Shown here: piece after piece, positions 11,568 through 25,230 of the stretch | Layout of the letters: each line of letters begins with the position of its first letter | Position numbering within the stretch: the stretch's first letter is position 1 | Assembly (NCBI RefSeq): GCF_036669915.1 | Contig: NC_089320.1 | Location: forward strand, 10,704,233 to 10,768,232 | Direction of reading: 5' to 3' | Length of the DNA stretch: 64,000 bases | Origin: Pocillopora verrucosa | Lineage: Eukaryota; Cnidaria; Anthozoa; Scleractinia; Pocilloporidae | Notes under the pieces: generated by a model | The model's database searches: none | The model's input: the letters and a program-made list of their open reading frames with translations, nothing else | Told to the model about the DNA's origin: nothing | Program-made: the position numbers and the translations under genes

Positions 11568-12504
11568 GAGGCTTATTCAGATGAGAGTTTATTACCATGG
11601 GAGGCAATTAGACTGAGGAAAACAACATTTGTCATCAAATGTGACTAAATTTGCAAAGTTAGATATTAAATTTATTAATAAAATTCCTCCTCAGAGTTAA
11701 TAATACAAGACAAAAAAATTAACATTTTTCAAATTTAACAATAAATTCAATATTAATTTTATTTTGAATTGTAATAATTACATTTGGAAAACCACAAGCA
11801 CAGCTAAAATTTTTCGGATAAAAAATTAATATGCAGGAACTGCTACAATAAAAATGATAGTTTGCAATCTAGAGAAAATTTCATGATGATTTTTGTAACG
11901 GAAAACTAAACAAAACAAATACAACAGGTCTTAGATGATGTTTACTGGGATCAAATGCGATTCCGAAGTTTTAAACCCTCCTTGAATCAGCATTTTGAAC
12001 CACACGACTCAAATGATGCTCTTAATGCCACATTACTTAAACCGCTGCCACAAAGTGCGTGGCTCAGGTTGAAATGGGAAAACATTATTTCTTAAACATT
12101 TACCTGGCTGGAAACTTTGGACATTTGCATGTTTTTTTGTCATGTTGGTTTGTGAACGCGGCCCCGGTGGGTTAATCAATTTTGGAATTATTTACTTCAT
12201 CGCCAGATGGTCGCGTTCACGGTATTGCATTTGAAATAAACGCCACTCAGTCTATGTAAGTAAAAAAGCCCAAACAATCGCCTTTGTTGAGGGAAATATA
12301 GTCTCTGTCGCATCGCGATGAAAGGCGAGTGGTCCTAATCTCTAAAGTAGAAAACTTATGGGTTTGGAAAAAAAAAACCGCAACACCAAAAATTAGGAAT
12401 AGCAATTCTCATTTCAAGTTGTGACTTTTTAAGCTTTTATTTGCTAACTGTGATTATAAAAGGCTCAAGAATCGCCCGCAAAAAAATAAGCCCGGCTGTT
12501 TAGA

Positions 12505-12530
12505 ATGGAACGCGTTGAAATCATTTTATG
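12505..12530 (+). CDS. Candidate first coding mini-exon of second Syt14/16-like gene
   Basis: ATG 12505 opens a 26-base reading frame (MERVEIIL plus two bases) ending at a consensus donor, ATG|GTAAGT. The phase is exactly what the acceptor at 14400/14401 requires, and joining gives MERVEIILWQASSDTKQ. This is a gene-model inference from splice signals and phase only, with no homology support. The alternative is initiation at the in-frame ATG 14333 with no splicing at 14400. Confidence 0.35.
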
Positions 12531-14400
12531 GTAAGTCGGATTGCGCAATTTATAACTGTTTCAATTTTGCCGTGATGTGGCTTATGGCTCGACAAGGCAC
12601 AAAATGAAACATCTATTCCTAACAAAAGGAAATCTTGTGTCATAAAAAATACGACGTGAAGAGTTTATGGGCAAAATATTTTATGTAAATATACACATTT
12701 GGAAGCAGGTGCATTTAAAAACAGTATATAATTAATTGATTTTCTCGAAGCTTGTTGGCCAGTATTTTGGGTCTTCGTAATTTGTTGCCAGCGATAAGAA
12801 CTTTGATGCCTAGAATTCACACAGAGCTAGCAAGGAATTTACCAAACAGCGATTCCCAAACGATCCAGGCACGGTTTCAAGGTATTATTTGGTCATTTTA
12901 GGTCAGAGCTGCATAATTTTGACTCCATCTAGATTTTGCATTTAAATAATTCAATTACGTCCACGAGAGATCGTATGCGAAGAAAATGAAATTTTCTGTG
13001 TGGGCACTGTAACAATTCCTAGAGCCCGAGAGTAATTTTCGGCGTCTTGTGTAGCAAGTGACCGATAATGAAAAACGGATTGGCTGACGGCATCAGTTGA
13101 AGGATTTGGTCAAGGAGATCCATCGAGGCAAACGGTGAGTGCAATCAAAGTATTTTGGGGAGGAAAAAGACAACTTCTCATGTATACTTCAAAAACATTT
13201 TGTGTTTTTAGCGAGTTTGCGAGCACTGTTAGTATTTTCCCTTTCGACGAATTGCAATTGTGTTAATTTCTTTCGAGTCCCTATTCGACCAATCGAATCT
13301 TGTTTATGTTCCCGAAAAGTGAAAAGAGCGTGTGCTAATTGATGTTCTCTCTAATATTTCCAGAAGTTTGAGAAAAAGTCTTCATTTTCAATATTCTCAA
13401 CACCAGATGGACGTCTAATGCATTACGGACAACCGCTTGTCTGTTAGCGTTCCTCACTCGCGTAGCGGATGGATTTCACGGCAAAAATTGGTGGTTTTTT
13501 TCGCAGTATTATTAACCCAGAGGGTGAAACTCAAAACACAGACAAATCAGCACAGGAAAATAGGTAGGAAATCTTACATAAGGTGTAAGATTATTTTCAT
13601 TGTAACCGTGAGCCTGTTTTCATATTCAATTGCGTTCTTTATGTCGGTTGTCGAATATGATAGGGTGGGGTTAGGAATTCCGCCGCAAAGAATTTTCTGC
13701 CCTCGGTTTGATTAAACAAAGTGGATGCACGCAGAAAATCAGGAATTAGATGGCTAGAAAATCCAAAATAAATTATTGAAACGTGACTAAAAGTCGAGTG
13801 TTTGGCATGTTTTGGTTGTAAAGAGCGCGCGAGAGCGCAGAATAATTTTAAAACACAAGGACAGCTGTTGGCAATAATTGTAAAGTCAAATTCATTGCTT
13901 AAGAATATTTTGGCTTTTTAGTCAATAGGAAGCCACCAGGTTTGATAAAGTTGACAATAGAAAGAGGTTAATATGTTTGAATAGAGCATTTTCAAGTAAG
14001 GAAAGAAGAAACGCCAATTTTATTAGGCACTGAGGGAAAATTCAACTGAAATTCAGGCTGACAAAGGCGAGCTTTATCGAAATATTATTTAACGAACGAA
14101 TGCAGAACACGGAAAACATACATAATTGACCGAGCAAATGTTTTAATTTCGTACATTCATGAAAGCATCTTAAATGAGTCGGGAACCAATCAGGGAAGCG
14201 AAACGTGCCAGCAAATAAACAGAACTGGAGCATTAAGAGTTTAGTAGACAAAGATGAAGCAACGATTCTATTTGTTCCAAGCCATCTTCCTGGGGTCTGT
14301 TTTGCTAATATGTCGTAATTGAGGCCTCGGATATGAATGTAGTTCGTGTTAAATTTTTCATATGTCCTTTGCCATTGTTTCGCTGTTGTCTGCATTTCAG
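12531..14400. other. Probable intron or upstream region of second Syt14/16-like gene
   Basis: No recognisable protein is seen. A strong donor-like GTGAGT sits at 13135, preceded by a segment with an in-frame stop; it could be a non-coding alternative first exon. The right end is a good 3' splice site: a pyrimidine-rich tract, then GCATTTCAG ending at 14400. Confidence 0.4.
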
Positions 14401-15745
14401 GCAAGCATCCAGCGACACAAAACAGGGAGAAGAAGAGGGGGACTTCGACGAGCGTGATGCGGAGTATCTAGACGATGACGACGAGGAAAACACGACAGCG
14501 TTTCTCACGCGAAATAGTTCCTTACCGCTACCTAGTAAGTCCAAACAAGACTCATCGTCTAACGCCTTGGCCTTACAAGTGCCTAACACGGCAATTAAAC
14601 GCAGAAACACCCTCGCTGGTACCCCAAGTTTCGGCCTAAGTAGTCTAACAAATGGCAGATCGGCACCCAGCGTGGTCGCGCGCACGAAGCAAAGCTTAGA
14701 AACCAGTAGTATCGTGTCAGACGACGAGACGGTTCGTGGAAGCGCAGCGCGAAGAGAGTTCGGGGGACTTCCGACAAGAAGTCGGAGCGAAACTCCGCGA
14801 GCATTTGGTGGCGGTGCGCCCTCCAAGAGGATATCAACCTCAAGTTCTGTGTCTGACTGGAATATGGATCAAACAGTACGCGGAGTTGGTCGGCTTCATG
14901 TCGTACTTGACTTCACCATGCACACGGCTAAGCTGTCTGTAACTGTTACAAAAATAGAATTTCCACCGTATCACCAAAGGGATACTTCTTTGTTAGAAGT
15001 GAGCGTCATGCTGTTGCCGGGAAAACGGCAAAGTTTTCGAACAAAACCGAGAGACTTTAATGAACCCATGGCGATGTATTTGTTTCCCAAGGACAAGATC
15101 AAGGATATGTCGCTGAGATTTCGCTTGTATGAACAAGGCACTATGGGCTCTAAGCATTTATTAGGCGAAGGAACGCTACGGCTTCGGTCGGTGGACTTAG
15201 ATTCTGAAATGATTCCCGCATGTGTTGATTTACAGCCTCCCGGATCGTATGTTCCGGAAGCTGCTTCGGGCGCGATCATGTACGAAGGAGAGCTGGCCAT
15301 CTCCGAAGAAGATCGGCCCGAGATTTTACTGTCCTTAGAATACCGCCCCATTACGGGAAAGCTTCTTCTGGAAGTTATCAAGACAAGAAATTTAGGAATG
15401 TTGACTGACTCAAAAGCACGAGAAACATATGTCGCAGTGAGGGTTGTTAAAAGCACTGGAGAGTTAATTAGCAAGAGTAAAACTACTCCAAGACGGCATA
15501 TGATAGACCCCGAATATAATGAAATGTTTTTATTCCATGTTCCGGAGCATGAGCTCAACTCAGTGACAGTTTTACTGACTGTTACGAGTATTACGGCGCG
15601 CACGCTGGCGCTGAAAAAACATCGATTTGGTCGTGTGTGTCTTGGGCAGAATTACAGCAGCGAAGAAGAATTGCGGCATTGGTATGAAATGACTCGACGG
15701 AAAGAAAAATCCATCGTGGCATGGCATAGAATTAATGAAATTTAG
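14401..15745 (+). CDS. Synaptotagmin-14/16-like tandem C2 protein, paralog 2 (main exon)
   Basis: This exon encodes about 448 residues up to the stop at 15743-15745. The start is uncertain. A strong 3' splice site ends at 14400, which favours an upstream exon (see 12505-12530), but the frame also stays open to an ATG at 14333. The N-terminal third is disordered: a very acidic patch (EEEGDFDERDAEYLDDDDEE), then Ser/Arg-rich sequence. C2A begins near GRLHVVLDFTMHTAKLSVTV. C2B begins near PEILLSLEYRPITGKLLLEV and ends with the family signature ELRHWYEM...IVAWHRINEI. C2A and C2B align along their length with the gene at 5.1 kb, including SLRFRLY, KHL and PEILLSLEYR. Loop positions again lack the usual calcium-binding aspartates. 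A calcium-independent trafficking role is inferred from Syt14/16. Confidence 0.8.
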
Positions 15746-18700
15746 GAACACTATTGATACACCAAACAAGAACTATGGCAAGATCATCAGTTTATTTAGT
15801 ACGTTTTACAAGAACAAGTCTGCATTTCCAAAACGTTTCAATTAGTACAGCCGTTGGTTCGCACATTATTGTATTAGGGACGTTGTTTATATATTTTCCA
15901 AGTGTTGTTGATCCGATTCACCGACAGGCAAATAGGTTAGTGGAATGTTAATACTTATGACTGAATTATCCCAGAAAAAAATTCACGGGAAGAAACAATT
16001 TTATAAAATTATTTTTAACCCCAAAAGGGTCTGTTCCCGAAACAAGGTGTTAATAAGTTTGAACATACTTGTGAAAGTTTGTGTATCTTTTAGAGCAGAC
16101 AAATAAAATGAAACCACGCATAAATTGACTTTTTCATATACATTAATAATGACTACAGCTCTGAAATGATTTTCGCTGGATAAACGGATACATCTTTTGC
16201 TTATAAGTATGCTATCCACGATTGAACCGCACCCAGAGCGACGCTAAATCACGCCCTAAAATAAAAATCGAAATACTCTCATTCCTTTTGCAAACTCAAG
16301 TGTTTGAGAGAAAATTTTCCGTGTAACTGTAAACATCAAACTGATGCAACATTTTTACGAAAATAGAAATTGAATTGTTAACATTGCAGGAAACAAGGAA
16401 CGTTTTGTAGTAGTTTTGTGAATGAAATTTTGAATTCAATAGCTAAAATTATAAAATTCTGAATGTTTATTTCTAAATGAGTAAAAACCAATTATTTTAG
16501 TAACCTCAAGAGGAACATTTCCACGAAAATTTATCTCGTTAAAATATGTTAATTTTTCTCTCTCTTTTGAGAGAATCCTTTTCCTTATTTTCTGGTGACT
16601 TTGCTGATTTAAATATTTCTAAAATCAATGCGTTGTTCACTGAAAAAATAAGCCAATAGTTCTCAATTGCATGTCTTTGATAGGTAATACTGTTGATGTG
16701 GTAATTCTCCTCTTGGTTAATTATTAACTCAGCTCATTACTCAGCCAATGTAACATATTGGTGATATTATGTTCAGTGAAATGACTCCTTTGAACTTTTA
16801 CTCTAGTTTAATCATTGGACCAAGAAGCTGGTTTGTCTTTGTGAAGTTTTTGACGTCTGTAAGAGGCAAATGATTAAGGTGTGACATGGAACTGTGTTTG
16901 CATATAAACTGAATGAAGAGATACGCACATGCGTGTTTCAAAATGCTTTTCAAGTTTACAAAAATACATCATTTGAACACTTTGCAGGTTGGAGTTTCGA
17001 TTAGTATTAAAATAAGGAAGTGATTACTGAAACACCTATTTCCAAGTGAATTTTTTTGTTGTTTTTAATGTAATCGCTCTTTCGTGGTGTATTTTTTTGT
17101 TACAACTGCTGGCTAGGAAACGTGCCAGTAGAATTTTGACTACAAAGGTAATTTGAGTTCAGTGCACGTGTCAGTATTCATACTCTATCCTAGCCTCTTA
17201 AGTTACAATCGGTATTAACTATGCGGATCCTTGGAATATTACAAAAATCATTTTGGAAGAGGAGAATTAGGATTTTGGTTGGTGAAAAATTTCTTAAGTG
17301 CTATGCACAGTTTATAAGCTCTCCTCGACGGCTCAAGTAAAGAGTTCGATAACTGTGGAAAGCTGACTAAGTAATTAGGGATGTTAACAAGCAGAATCAA
17401 TGGCTAAAGCTTTGTGTTACGTTCTGGTACACTGCTCTTTTTGTTTTAGCCATATGCACTCGGCAATTATAGTGTTTGGGGTCTCTGTTGGGGTATTTGA
17501 GGGAAGATGGCTCGTGCAAACTTGCTGACTGAAGGGTACCTGTAGTCTTTGGTCACAGAGACCTCTTAATGTACCACTGCCCTACTGCTACAACTTGTAC
17601 CGTATTCCTTCTTAAATTTACTACAACTCCTATAACTACTGAGAAGCTACGCCCTTATGTTCTCATTTGGTTATGTTTTCTTAACCTTGGAAGTTGACAC
17701 TGCACCTGTACGAGTTAGCGGCACATATAACTGTGTGGTATACTATTTGAAGCACTAAAGGCTTAAATTATTGATATCCTTTGTAGTTAGAAAACACTTA
17801 TTGATGTGAAGCTTACGCCGATATAAAGTACAAAAGTTTTACGCGTGTAAAACGTTTAAAAGCGTTGATATTTATATAAAAACGTCGAATTCGCGACTGT
17901 ATCATCAGAAAACCCAAAATTATCTTTCTTAATGTACTCTTTAAAACAATTCTTAATTTAACTACAAAGTGGCTCAATAACAGCACATTACGAAGAAGAA
18001 CTTTGTTTATTCGACTTTGGTGCTCCTCCCGGTCAATACTAATTTACGTAATCATATCAAACAAGGCTGCTTGAGTGTTCACTTCCAATAGATATACTCG
18101 TCCAATTTGTCTCACTGATGAGAATGTTCCACTGAGGTAACTACTTGTCGAGTAGCTGCTTAGTGTCATCGGTGAACTAATTTGGACATGGCGTCGTTCT
18201 TAGACCCATTTTATGATTTTATCAACGCAAGTTAAAGCGATGAATCATAATAATGTTATGAATGGGCACAAAAAGCGTCTGCGGTTTCAACTTTTAAGAA
18301 CTTTGAATAAAAACAAGTCATGGTAAGGCGCATTTTTTTTTCTCATCCAACAAGTCATCATTCTGTAGCGTTTTGGATTTTTACGTTAAGTGGATCAATC
18401 ACATCAAGCATAATCTCTCTCATGCACCAAAATTATATCAAACACATCGTTCAAAGTTGCGTTAATTTTTCCGCATCATGATTCATTCATTCTGTTGAGC
18501 CAAGAGAGCATTAATCTCTCCGTTACGCAATCTAAGCTAGCTTTGTATGGCTTTAAATTTCTGCATAACACCAATCATTGTAAGAAGCATCTTTTGCTTT
18601 CTGGTTTCCTTAGTTCTTCAAGATAACTCAAAGGGGTTAACCAAAATTTGAAAATTAATGTTCAGGCTAGGAAAAAACTTCTTTCAATCACCTACTGTTT

Positions 18701-21700
18701 GTTTGCCAGCAATTTAAAAATCCTTAGGTCTGATTCAATCGATATATCTGAGAACCTTGGCGCCTTGGTCGTAAAAATCTTATCATTTAACTTCTCAGTT
18801 CCGGTGATTTCTTTCTTTCTTATGTTGTTACGTTTGCAGTTCTGTTTCTTTGACAGCAAAGATTGAAGATACAGGGAGTGTCGTTAAAGGGAAGGAAACC
18901 CGAGCGCACAATCCATTTACACAGAAGGGAATCTTAGGATCTTGATTTATCTCTTACATGCAGCTGGCACTTTTGGAACAGACATTGCAGTAATTTAGAC
19001 ACAACAATTATCCAAATCGACATTTAGACTCCCTTAAAAACACCAATTAATCTAAAAAATTAAAATAAAAATGCATCATTTTTCTTTTCTTTTTTTTTAT
19101 TTTTCAAAAAATGAAAACAAAAAATTGTTTCCAACTGTTGCATTGATTTCAAACTAGAGCTAGATAAAACGAAGTAAATTGAACGTCTAGGACAATATTT
19201 GCATTTTAGTTCTCCACGCGAGATGTCTAAAGGACTTGATGTATTCATCTTATTGCAAAGTTATATCTCGCTCTTAATATGGGTAGGTACTCAACACAGG
19301 AAAAGAAATTTAGTTTATTGTTGAATATTCCAGATTAAATTATTTCCAGTCGTTAATGCGCAAAATTTTTATCTTCAATTTTTTGACTTCTACTAAAGTA
19401 GGTACCACGCTAGTAAACGTCAAAATGTGTGGTAAAATTAAAAGTAAAAAATTATGATGGTGGTGCACTCTGCCTGCTTATCAGAGGTGTTTGAATTCAA
19501 TAAGTGTAATCAATAGAAGTAATCTTTTGGAAAGGGTAGAGATAACTGTAAGGGGCGACAATAACATGATTAGCGCGTCCGTCATGCGAGGAAGTTTAGT
19601 TGAATCTTCAACAAAATTCAGTGCTTACCGGAAAATCGCTTGGCTGCTTTACAGTCTTTTCAATAAAAGACAGGAACTCGCGGATATTATGTATCTGAAA
19701 AATTAAGGTCGTTTGTGTGTCGTGTTGTTGCTGTCCACGCCTAGATTCAATTTAGCGTGCTGAGTTAAAATGGCTCTCAGACAAATCTCAGCAAGTCCAA
19801 AAGCTACGGCAAGGATACGTCTTGAAATAAACTTGACCTTAATTACCGATCTATACCCTAGCTATTACCGTCTCAGTCGGAAATATCTTCCATCACTAGA
19901 GCTATCAAGGTAACGACTCTGTTTGGTTGCTGTTCTCTTCTGTAAAGATCATTGTCATGTGTCCTTATGCAGTCATAAAAAAACTCTGCAGATTTATCGT
20001 TAAAGAAGAAGCCATAAAACCATACAATTTTTCTTTCATTTATTTTAAAAAAGTGTGTATTTTAAAAGTATATTAAGTATAGTAAGTAAACATATCTAGG
20101 ATATTTATAAGAGAGGAGCATAACAGCTCGAAAACTGTCCTATGAAAATATCTTAATATTTTGATTACAGACGCCGTCATTTCGAACACTTCTCGATAAT
20201 CTGGCTCCTCGCCCAAACTGCTGGAATCATAACTCACCGTTCACAAAATGCCACTATTTTATTTAACAAGAAGGAAATCCCCCAAAATGAAATTCACCCT
20301 CGGCGAGGCTTCGGGGCTTTCCAGTATTTCTAAGGAAGCGAAATTCGTATCATGACCATCTCTTGCCCAGATGACAGCAAGAAAGTCAGCCAGGATAAGA
20401 ATGATTGATTTTAAAAAAAGAGTAATTAGAGATTTAACTTTGAAAGTAGAATTATCACAGGTAACAGCTTCGTAACAACTTGATTTTTTTTGTTCAATTG
20501 CATGTTCTGGACACTAAGCAACCGTTTAATTTAGTACGTCACTGAATACATTTTAAACCATTTTCAAAACGTTTGAAATGTGTTTTCTAGAGTCTACAGA
20601 CTATCAGCTGCTTTTTTTTTGCGTAGAAGTAAGGAATAAAAGCGTTAATACCCTCACTGAACTGTAATTGCACATTCCTTCCCCAGAAATTTAAGTTTCT
20701 CTCACCCTTCCCCCCGAAGTGCTTTGGCTGGTGTCCAATTAACTGATTGTTTGGCTGAGCCGCAAGTAAAACTATAAACGCCGTGAACGTTTCCCATACC
20801 GGATTTCTAGTTTGTTCACTGTAAAAGGGAAGAAGTTAATGATGCTTGTCCAATGTAAAGGAACCTTTGATGTTAACTTGGTCCTGATTAGTATCTTTGT
20901 TGAGAACATGGATGTCAAACAAGCCTGTTTCTTGTGAATTGTGATTCTTCTCAGTTAAATCATTTTCAATTAACCTGCGGCTAGAAGCGTGTGAAATACA
21001 TGTAGCATGAATTTTAGTGACATTAACAACCACACATTTGGACAAAGGCCAAATTGTCGAATCTAGCGAAATTCGTCACGGATATCAATCTACTTAGACA
21101 GTTTCCAGTATAGCTGAACACATTTTGGCTTTCTTCTCTTGTCTGTCGTGAAAATTTGGTTAGCATATTCTATGAACGTTAAACTTTTCCCATCCTTTGA
21201 TGACAGAGGGTGGAAAGACCTGTAAAACGTTAGGGTACCTGAAAACTGTCACAAACGTCCTTTTATCTCTCTATATCACCATTGTTTATCTATTCAAAGG
21301 TCTGGTTATAAGATATTCCGGTTGAGGGAAACAAGTGGAAAAACCAGTGGATTCGTTTAAATGAAATTAATGTGACATAAGGAGTCGAATGATAGGTTAA
21401 TCAAATATTCATAACAATTTTGACCTAAGGCGCGCCCTGTATTTAGCTTTCAACAGGTGGTTGTCCACACTGCGCATGGGCAAAATGCTCTTACCCAAAC
21501 CATTTCAAGCTACTCTCGTGAATGAGATGATCCGGTTAAATTTGTAACTGTTCAAACCCTGTTTGAGTCCAATTTGAGAAGCGACCCGTCGAAGCTTAAA
21601 GTCCGACTGGTCTGGAAGATAAATTCCATCCTTTGGGCATTGATAAGGGAAGGATTGTCGATAGAAGAACAGTGGACCAAACGCTCTGGTTTATTAGACA

Positions 21701-21747
21701 GTATCAACACAGTTAATTATCCGAGCGTTACAGAGTCTTTTTCTCGA
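15746..21747. other. Intergenic region, no genes recognised
   Basis: About 6 kb of AT-rich sequence. The short open stretches (for example 18648-18866, 19491-19706, 20836-21045 reverse) have no recognisable similarity and look like chance. AATAAA near 16095 could serve the upstream C2 gene. I found no clear repeat structure. Confidence 0.5.
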
Positions 21748-24469
21748 ATGGCTGACTTGTTACATTGCTTAACGAGAAGGAAAAAAATTACCCAGGAGGA
21801 GAAAACAAACACCGAGTTGTCAAAATGTCTTACAACATGGGATTTGACATCTCTTGGGATTGGGGCCACTCTGGGTGCGGGAATCTATGTCGTTTCGGGA
21901 CAAGTTGCCGCAAGTATTGCGGGACCGGCGGTGATAATATCATTTGCGTTGGCGGCTGTTACATCTATCCTCTCAGGACTGTGTTATGCTGAATTCGGCG
22001 CGCGTGTACCCAGAACTACTGGCTCGGCTTACGCCTATAGTTATGTCACTGTCGGTGAAATATGGGCCTTCATAATCGGCTGGAATTTGATTCTCGAATA
22101 CATGATCGGTACTGCCGCCGATGCACGAGCTTTAAGCGCTTGCTTCGATTATGTGATTGGAAATGTGATAAGGAATTTAACGCTGACCTATATTGGAGAG
22201 ATAAATACCCCAGGTCTGGGAACCTATCCTGATATCGTATCTTTCATCGTCACTATCATTGTAACAATCGTATTAGCCATTGGTGTTAAGCAATCATCAA
22301 CATTCAGTACTATTTTCAACATTTTAAATATTTTGGTTGTCCTTTTTGTCGTAGTAGCTGGGATATTTTTCGTCGATACGAAAAACTGGACAGAAGGACA
22401 AGGTTTTTTCCCGTATGGAGCCTCGGGAGTGTTAAGTGGAGCAGCGACCTGTTTCTACGCTTATGTTGGCTTCGATATCATTGCCACGACAGGTGAAGAA
22501 GCCAAAAACGCACCTAAATCTATACCAGTTGCTATTGTTGTGTCCCTATTAGTTATATTTGTATGTTATTTTGGAGTCTCTGCGGTAATTACGTTGATGG
22601 TTCCTTTCGATCAGCTCGACAAACTTTCGCCAATTCCTAACGCATTCGTTCAAAGAGGATTTCCTCTGGCTAAATACATCATTGGTATAGGCGCTGTTTG
22701 TGGCCTATCCTCAAGTCTTTTAGGCTCTCAGTTTCCTTTGCCTAGGATCATTTATGCCATGGCGTCAGATGGATTGCTCTTTAAATCGTTGGCGAAGGTG
22801 AACCCTCGAACTGAGGTTCCTGTGATTGCCACTGTATACCCAGGGCTTCTGACAGCTATAATTTCGTTGTTGTTTGATTTAAATGAGCTAGTTGAAATGA
22901 TGTCCATTGGGACATTACTTGCATACACTCTAGTGTCCCTTTGTGTTTTAATCCTTCGTTATCAACCTGATGCTCCTGAGGTACCTTCGACATACCTATT
23001 GCACTTTGCCGCCGAACCAGAGCAAGATTCGTATGAAAAACATTCTTCACCCGATTATATGACAGACGAATGGGACTACGAAATATCTACAAATAGAATG
23101 GTACCCACTCCAAATGCTGCGGACAGCTGTAGGGAGTATTTAAACAAAGGTTTATCTGCGGGAGAATTGAAAAAATCTTACAGAGGAAATACGAAACAAT
23201 TTGTACAAAATAAACCAAGGAGAGGACCAACGGCACAGAGCTTGCGCATTGTGCAGTGGGCAGCAACTCTAATGTTTTTCTCGTTCATTGGGTTCTGCGC
23301 AGCAATAGTTTATGGTTTGGATGCCTTACAAAGACAAAGCTACGTGATTGTAATGTTTCTTGTTATTTTCGGAATCCTGATTTTATTTGCTATTGTTGTG
23401 ATTTGTTTACAACCTCAAAATGCCAAGAAGATCTCATTCAGGGCGCCTTTTGTGCCGGCTCTTCCAATGCTCGCCATCTTCTTCAACGTGTTTCTGATGC
23501 TGAAACTCTCCCGATTGACATGGATCCGCTTTGGAATTTGGATGGGCTTAGGTGGGTACTTTTTAAAAATTATAATGAATAGTCATCGATCAAGCAATAA
23601 TCCTCCGGCCATCTAATGTTCCGAATAAGCATGTGTGCCGAAATGCACCGGTAAGGGCGTGCCAACACGTACCAATAGCAGATAACCATCATGCTACAAA
23701 AATAGGACTAAATAACGATACCACATATTTAAAATCTCTTGACTGAGAAAGACTAGCAAAGAGCACACTTAGCGTTGCGGTGCTCATTTTGATTGGACTT
23801 CCTTGGGTCTTTTCAGTAATAGATCACAGAGGATATCAATATGGGGTAAGAGCATCAAACACTCACGCGCGCGTGGCTGCGAAAAGACGCGCGGCAACAT
23901 GGAATCCATTTTTTTAAGCAATCGTGAGTTAGGTAGCCAATCAGATTACAGCAACTGTGATAGAGCACAAGTAGATTTATACTAGTATGGAAGTGTTTGT
24001 CAGATATGAACTTCTGATATGGTTCAGCCCACCAGCGATCTCTCTGAGGCTCCATGGTAGAGAACTGGACTACAAATTCCAAAGGGCTCAGCCGTTGGAT
24101 TTCCTCAGTTACTTTTCTTTGTCTCATGCTCGTGACAGTGATTAGTACGTTTTTTTTCATTTGACGACCGAGAAGAGAATGAACTATTTTTCTCTTAGTA
24201 CGTTTATCTTTTTTTTTTTTTTTGTAATTAAAATCACGAAGTTCTCCCTTATCTCTTAAACAGGTGTGCTGTTATATTTTGGGTATAGCATCTGGAACAG
24301 TCGCGAGAGAAATAGAATGCTCCAGGGACAAGGATCATTTGACAGACAGGTTCTGTTAGCAGAAAACCTTAACAGCATGGACATTGAATATGAGATGGAA
24401 ACAATTCCAGCTCATAGGGACGATGTGGAGGATTTTCCACCCAGTCCGTTTAAATGGGACAGCTTGTAA
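21748..24469 (+). CDS. Cationic amino acid transporter (SLC7A1-4-like), CAT gene 1
   Basis: The model joins 21748-23551 and 24264-24469 (669 residues). ATG 21748 (MADLLHCLTRRKK) is the first ATG in frame. The donor TTAG|GTGGGT and acceptor AACAG|GTGTG keep frame in phase 1 and restore GLGVLLYFGYSIWNS, the usual CAT end of the last helix. The protein is an APC-superfamily permease with about 14 helices. It shows the substrate-binding helix [12 protein letters not shown] (37-48) and [10 protein letters not shown] (79-88), whose glutamate corresponds to the essential Glu107 of mammalian CAT-1. A long hydrophilic loop (about 415-490) precedes the last helix bundle. It should carry arginine, lysine or ornithine across the plasma membrane; exact specificity cannot be read. 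The first exon has none of the internal introns seen in the paralog at 41-44 kb. Confidence 0.88.
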
Positions 24470-25230
24470 CTATACGGTAATGGTAAATAACTTCCCGTCT
24501 CCTGAATGGAGATTGATGCTTCTCTATATCTGAACAGAAAACTGAATGAGCCACGAGGAAGTGTTTGGTTGGAAAGGAAATTATTTGAGGTCAGATTGGC
24601 GGCGATGTTGAGGCATGTTTTCCCTTCCTGCCCCCCCCCCCCCCCCCCAATTCCTTTTTCATTATCTCCGTCTTCAACAGAACTTGCGTGCTTCGTCCCA
24701 TCACTTCATAATTATCGGACTGAGTTCTCCTTTGCCAGCCTGGGAAACACTCGCAGCATCTCATTTCACTTTGTGATTACACCCTTTTGATACTCAATTA
24801 GTTGTTGTATCACTCCGGCGCAACGCATAGGCAAAATATCTATAAATATGATTATATAACGACCGCTCACGTAAACTGACGTAACCTGACAACGAGGCTT
24901 CGAGATGGAGTTATTGGGGACATTTATATAATTTGATTCAACAGTGTTAGCTAAGTGAATAAAGGGTTTCTTGCATGTGGCATTTTATCGCTATTATAAT
25001 GATGGTGTGAAGAACAGTGAACCCCCTTTAATTAGAGCACCGATTATAGTTGAAGGACTTTCCGTTACCTCAAGCTGTGTTAGTGCATCACTGTTATTTT
25101 ACCTTGAGTCTCACGTACCCTTCCTTTGGAGCTGGAGCTTTTCAATGAAACTTGAATAATTGGAAAACAAATATAAAATGGTTTGGTGTAGCAGTATTTG
25201 CAACAAGCTAATAAACTAGTCGTGTTGCAG
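24470..25230. other. Convergent gap between CAT gene 1 and unknown gene A
   Basis: 3' flanking DNA of two convergent genes, with an uninterrupted poly-C run at about 24632-24649. No gene is seen. Confidence 0.5.
24632..24649. repeat. Poly-C homopolymer
   Basis: An uninterrupted cytosine run of about 17-18 bases. Its length is likely to be uncertain in any assembly. Confidence 0.8.

Larger units (their letters stand above)
6361..12504. other. Long intergenic region with repeats
   Basis: About 6 kb with no recognisable protein. It contains an (AAAT)n-like microsatellite near 7375-7415, a degraded foldback element at about 7645-7864, a small inverted-repeat element at 10017-10153, and two MITE copies at about 10499-10710 and 11376-11567. 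Several short open stretches are AT-rich or lie inside repeats and have no coding character. Part of it probably holds the promoter of the gene whose main exon is at 14401. Confidence 0.5.

Noticed and set aside
13050..13134. First coding exon of the second C2 gene ending at donor GTGAGT (13135)
   Set aside because: In the frame required by the acceptor at 14400 it contains a TGA upstream and no ATG after it, so it could only be non-coding.
14305..15603. Reverse-strand open stretches opposite the second C2 gene
   Set aside because: They are antisense to a well-supported C2 coding exon and show no protein family features.
21574..21747. N-terminal extension of CAT gene 1 by 58 residues
   Set aside because: It would have to begin at TTG; the first in-frame ATG is 21748, and the resulting MADLLHCLTRR start suits the CAT family. 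Similar non-ATG extensions were trimmed for the C2 gene at 5083 and the CAT exon at 48373.
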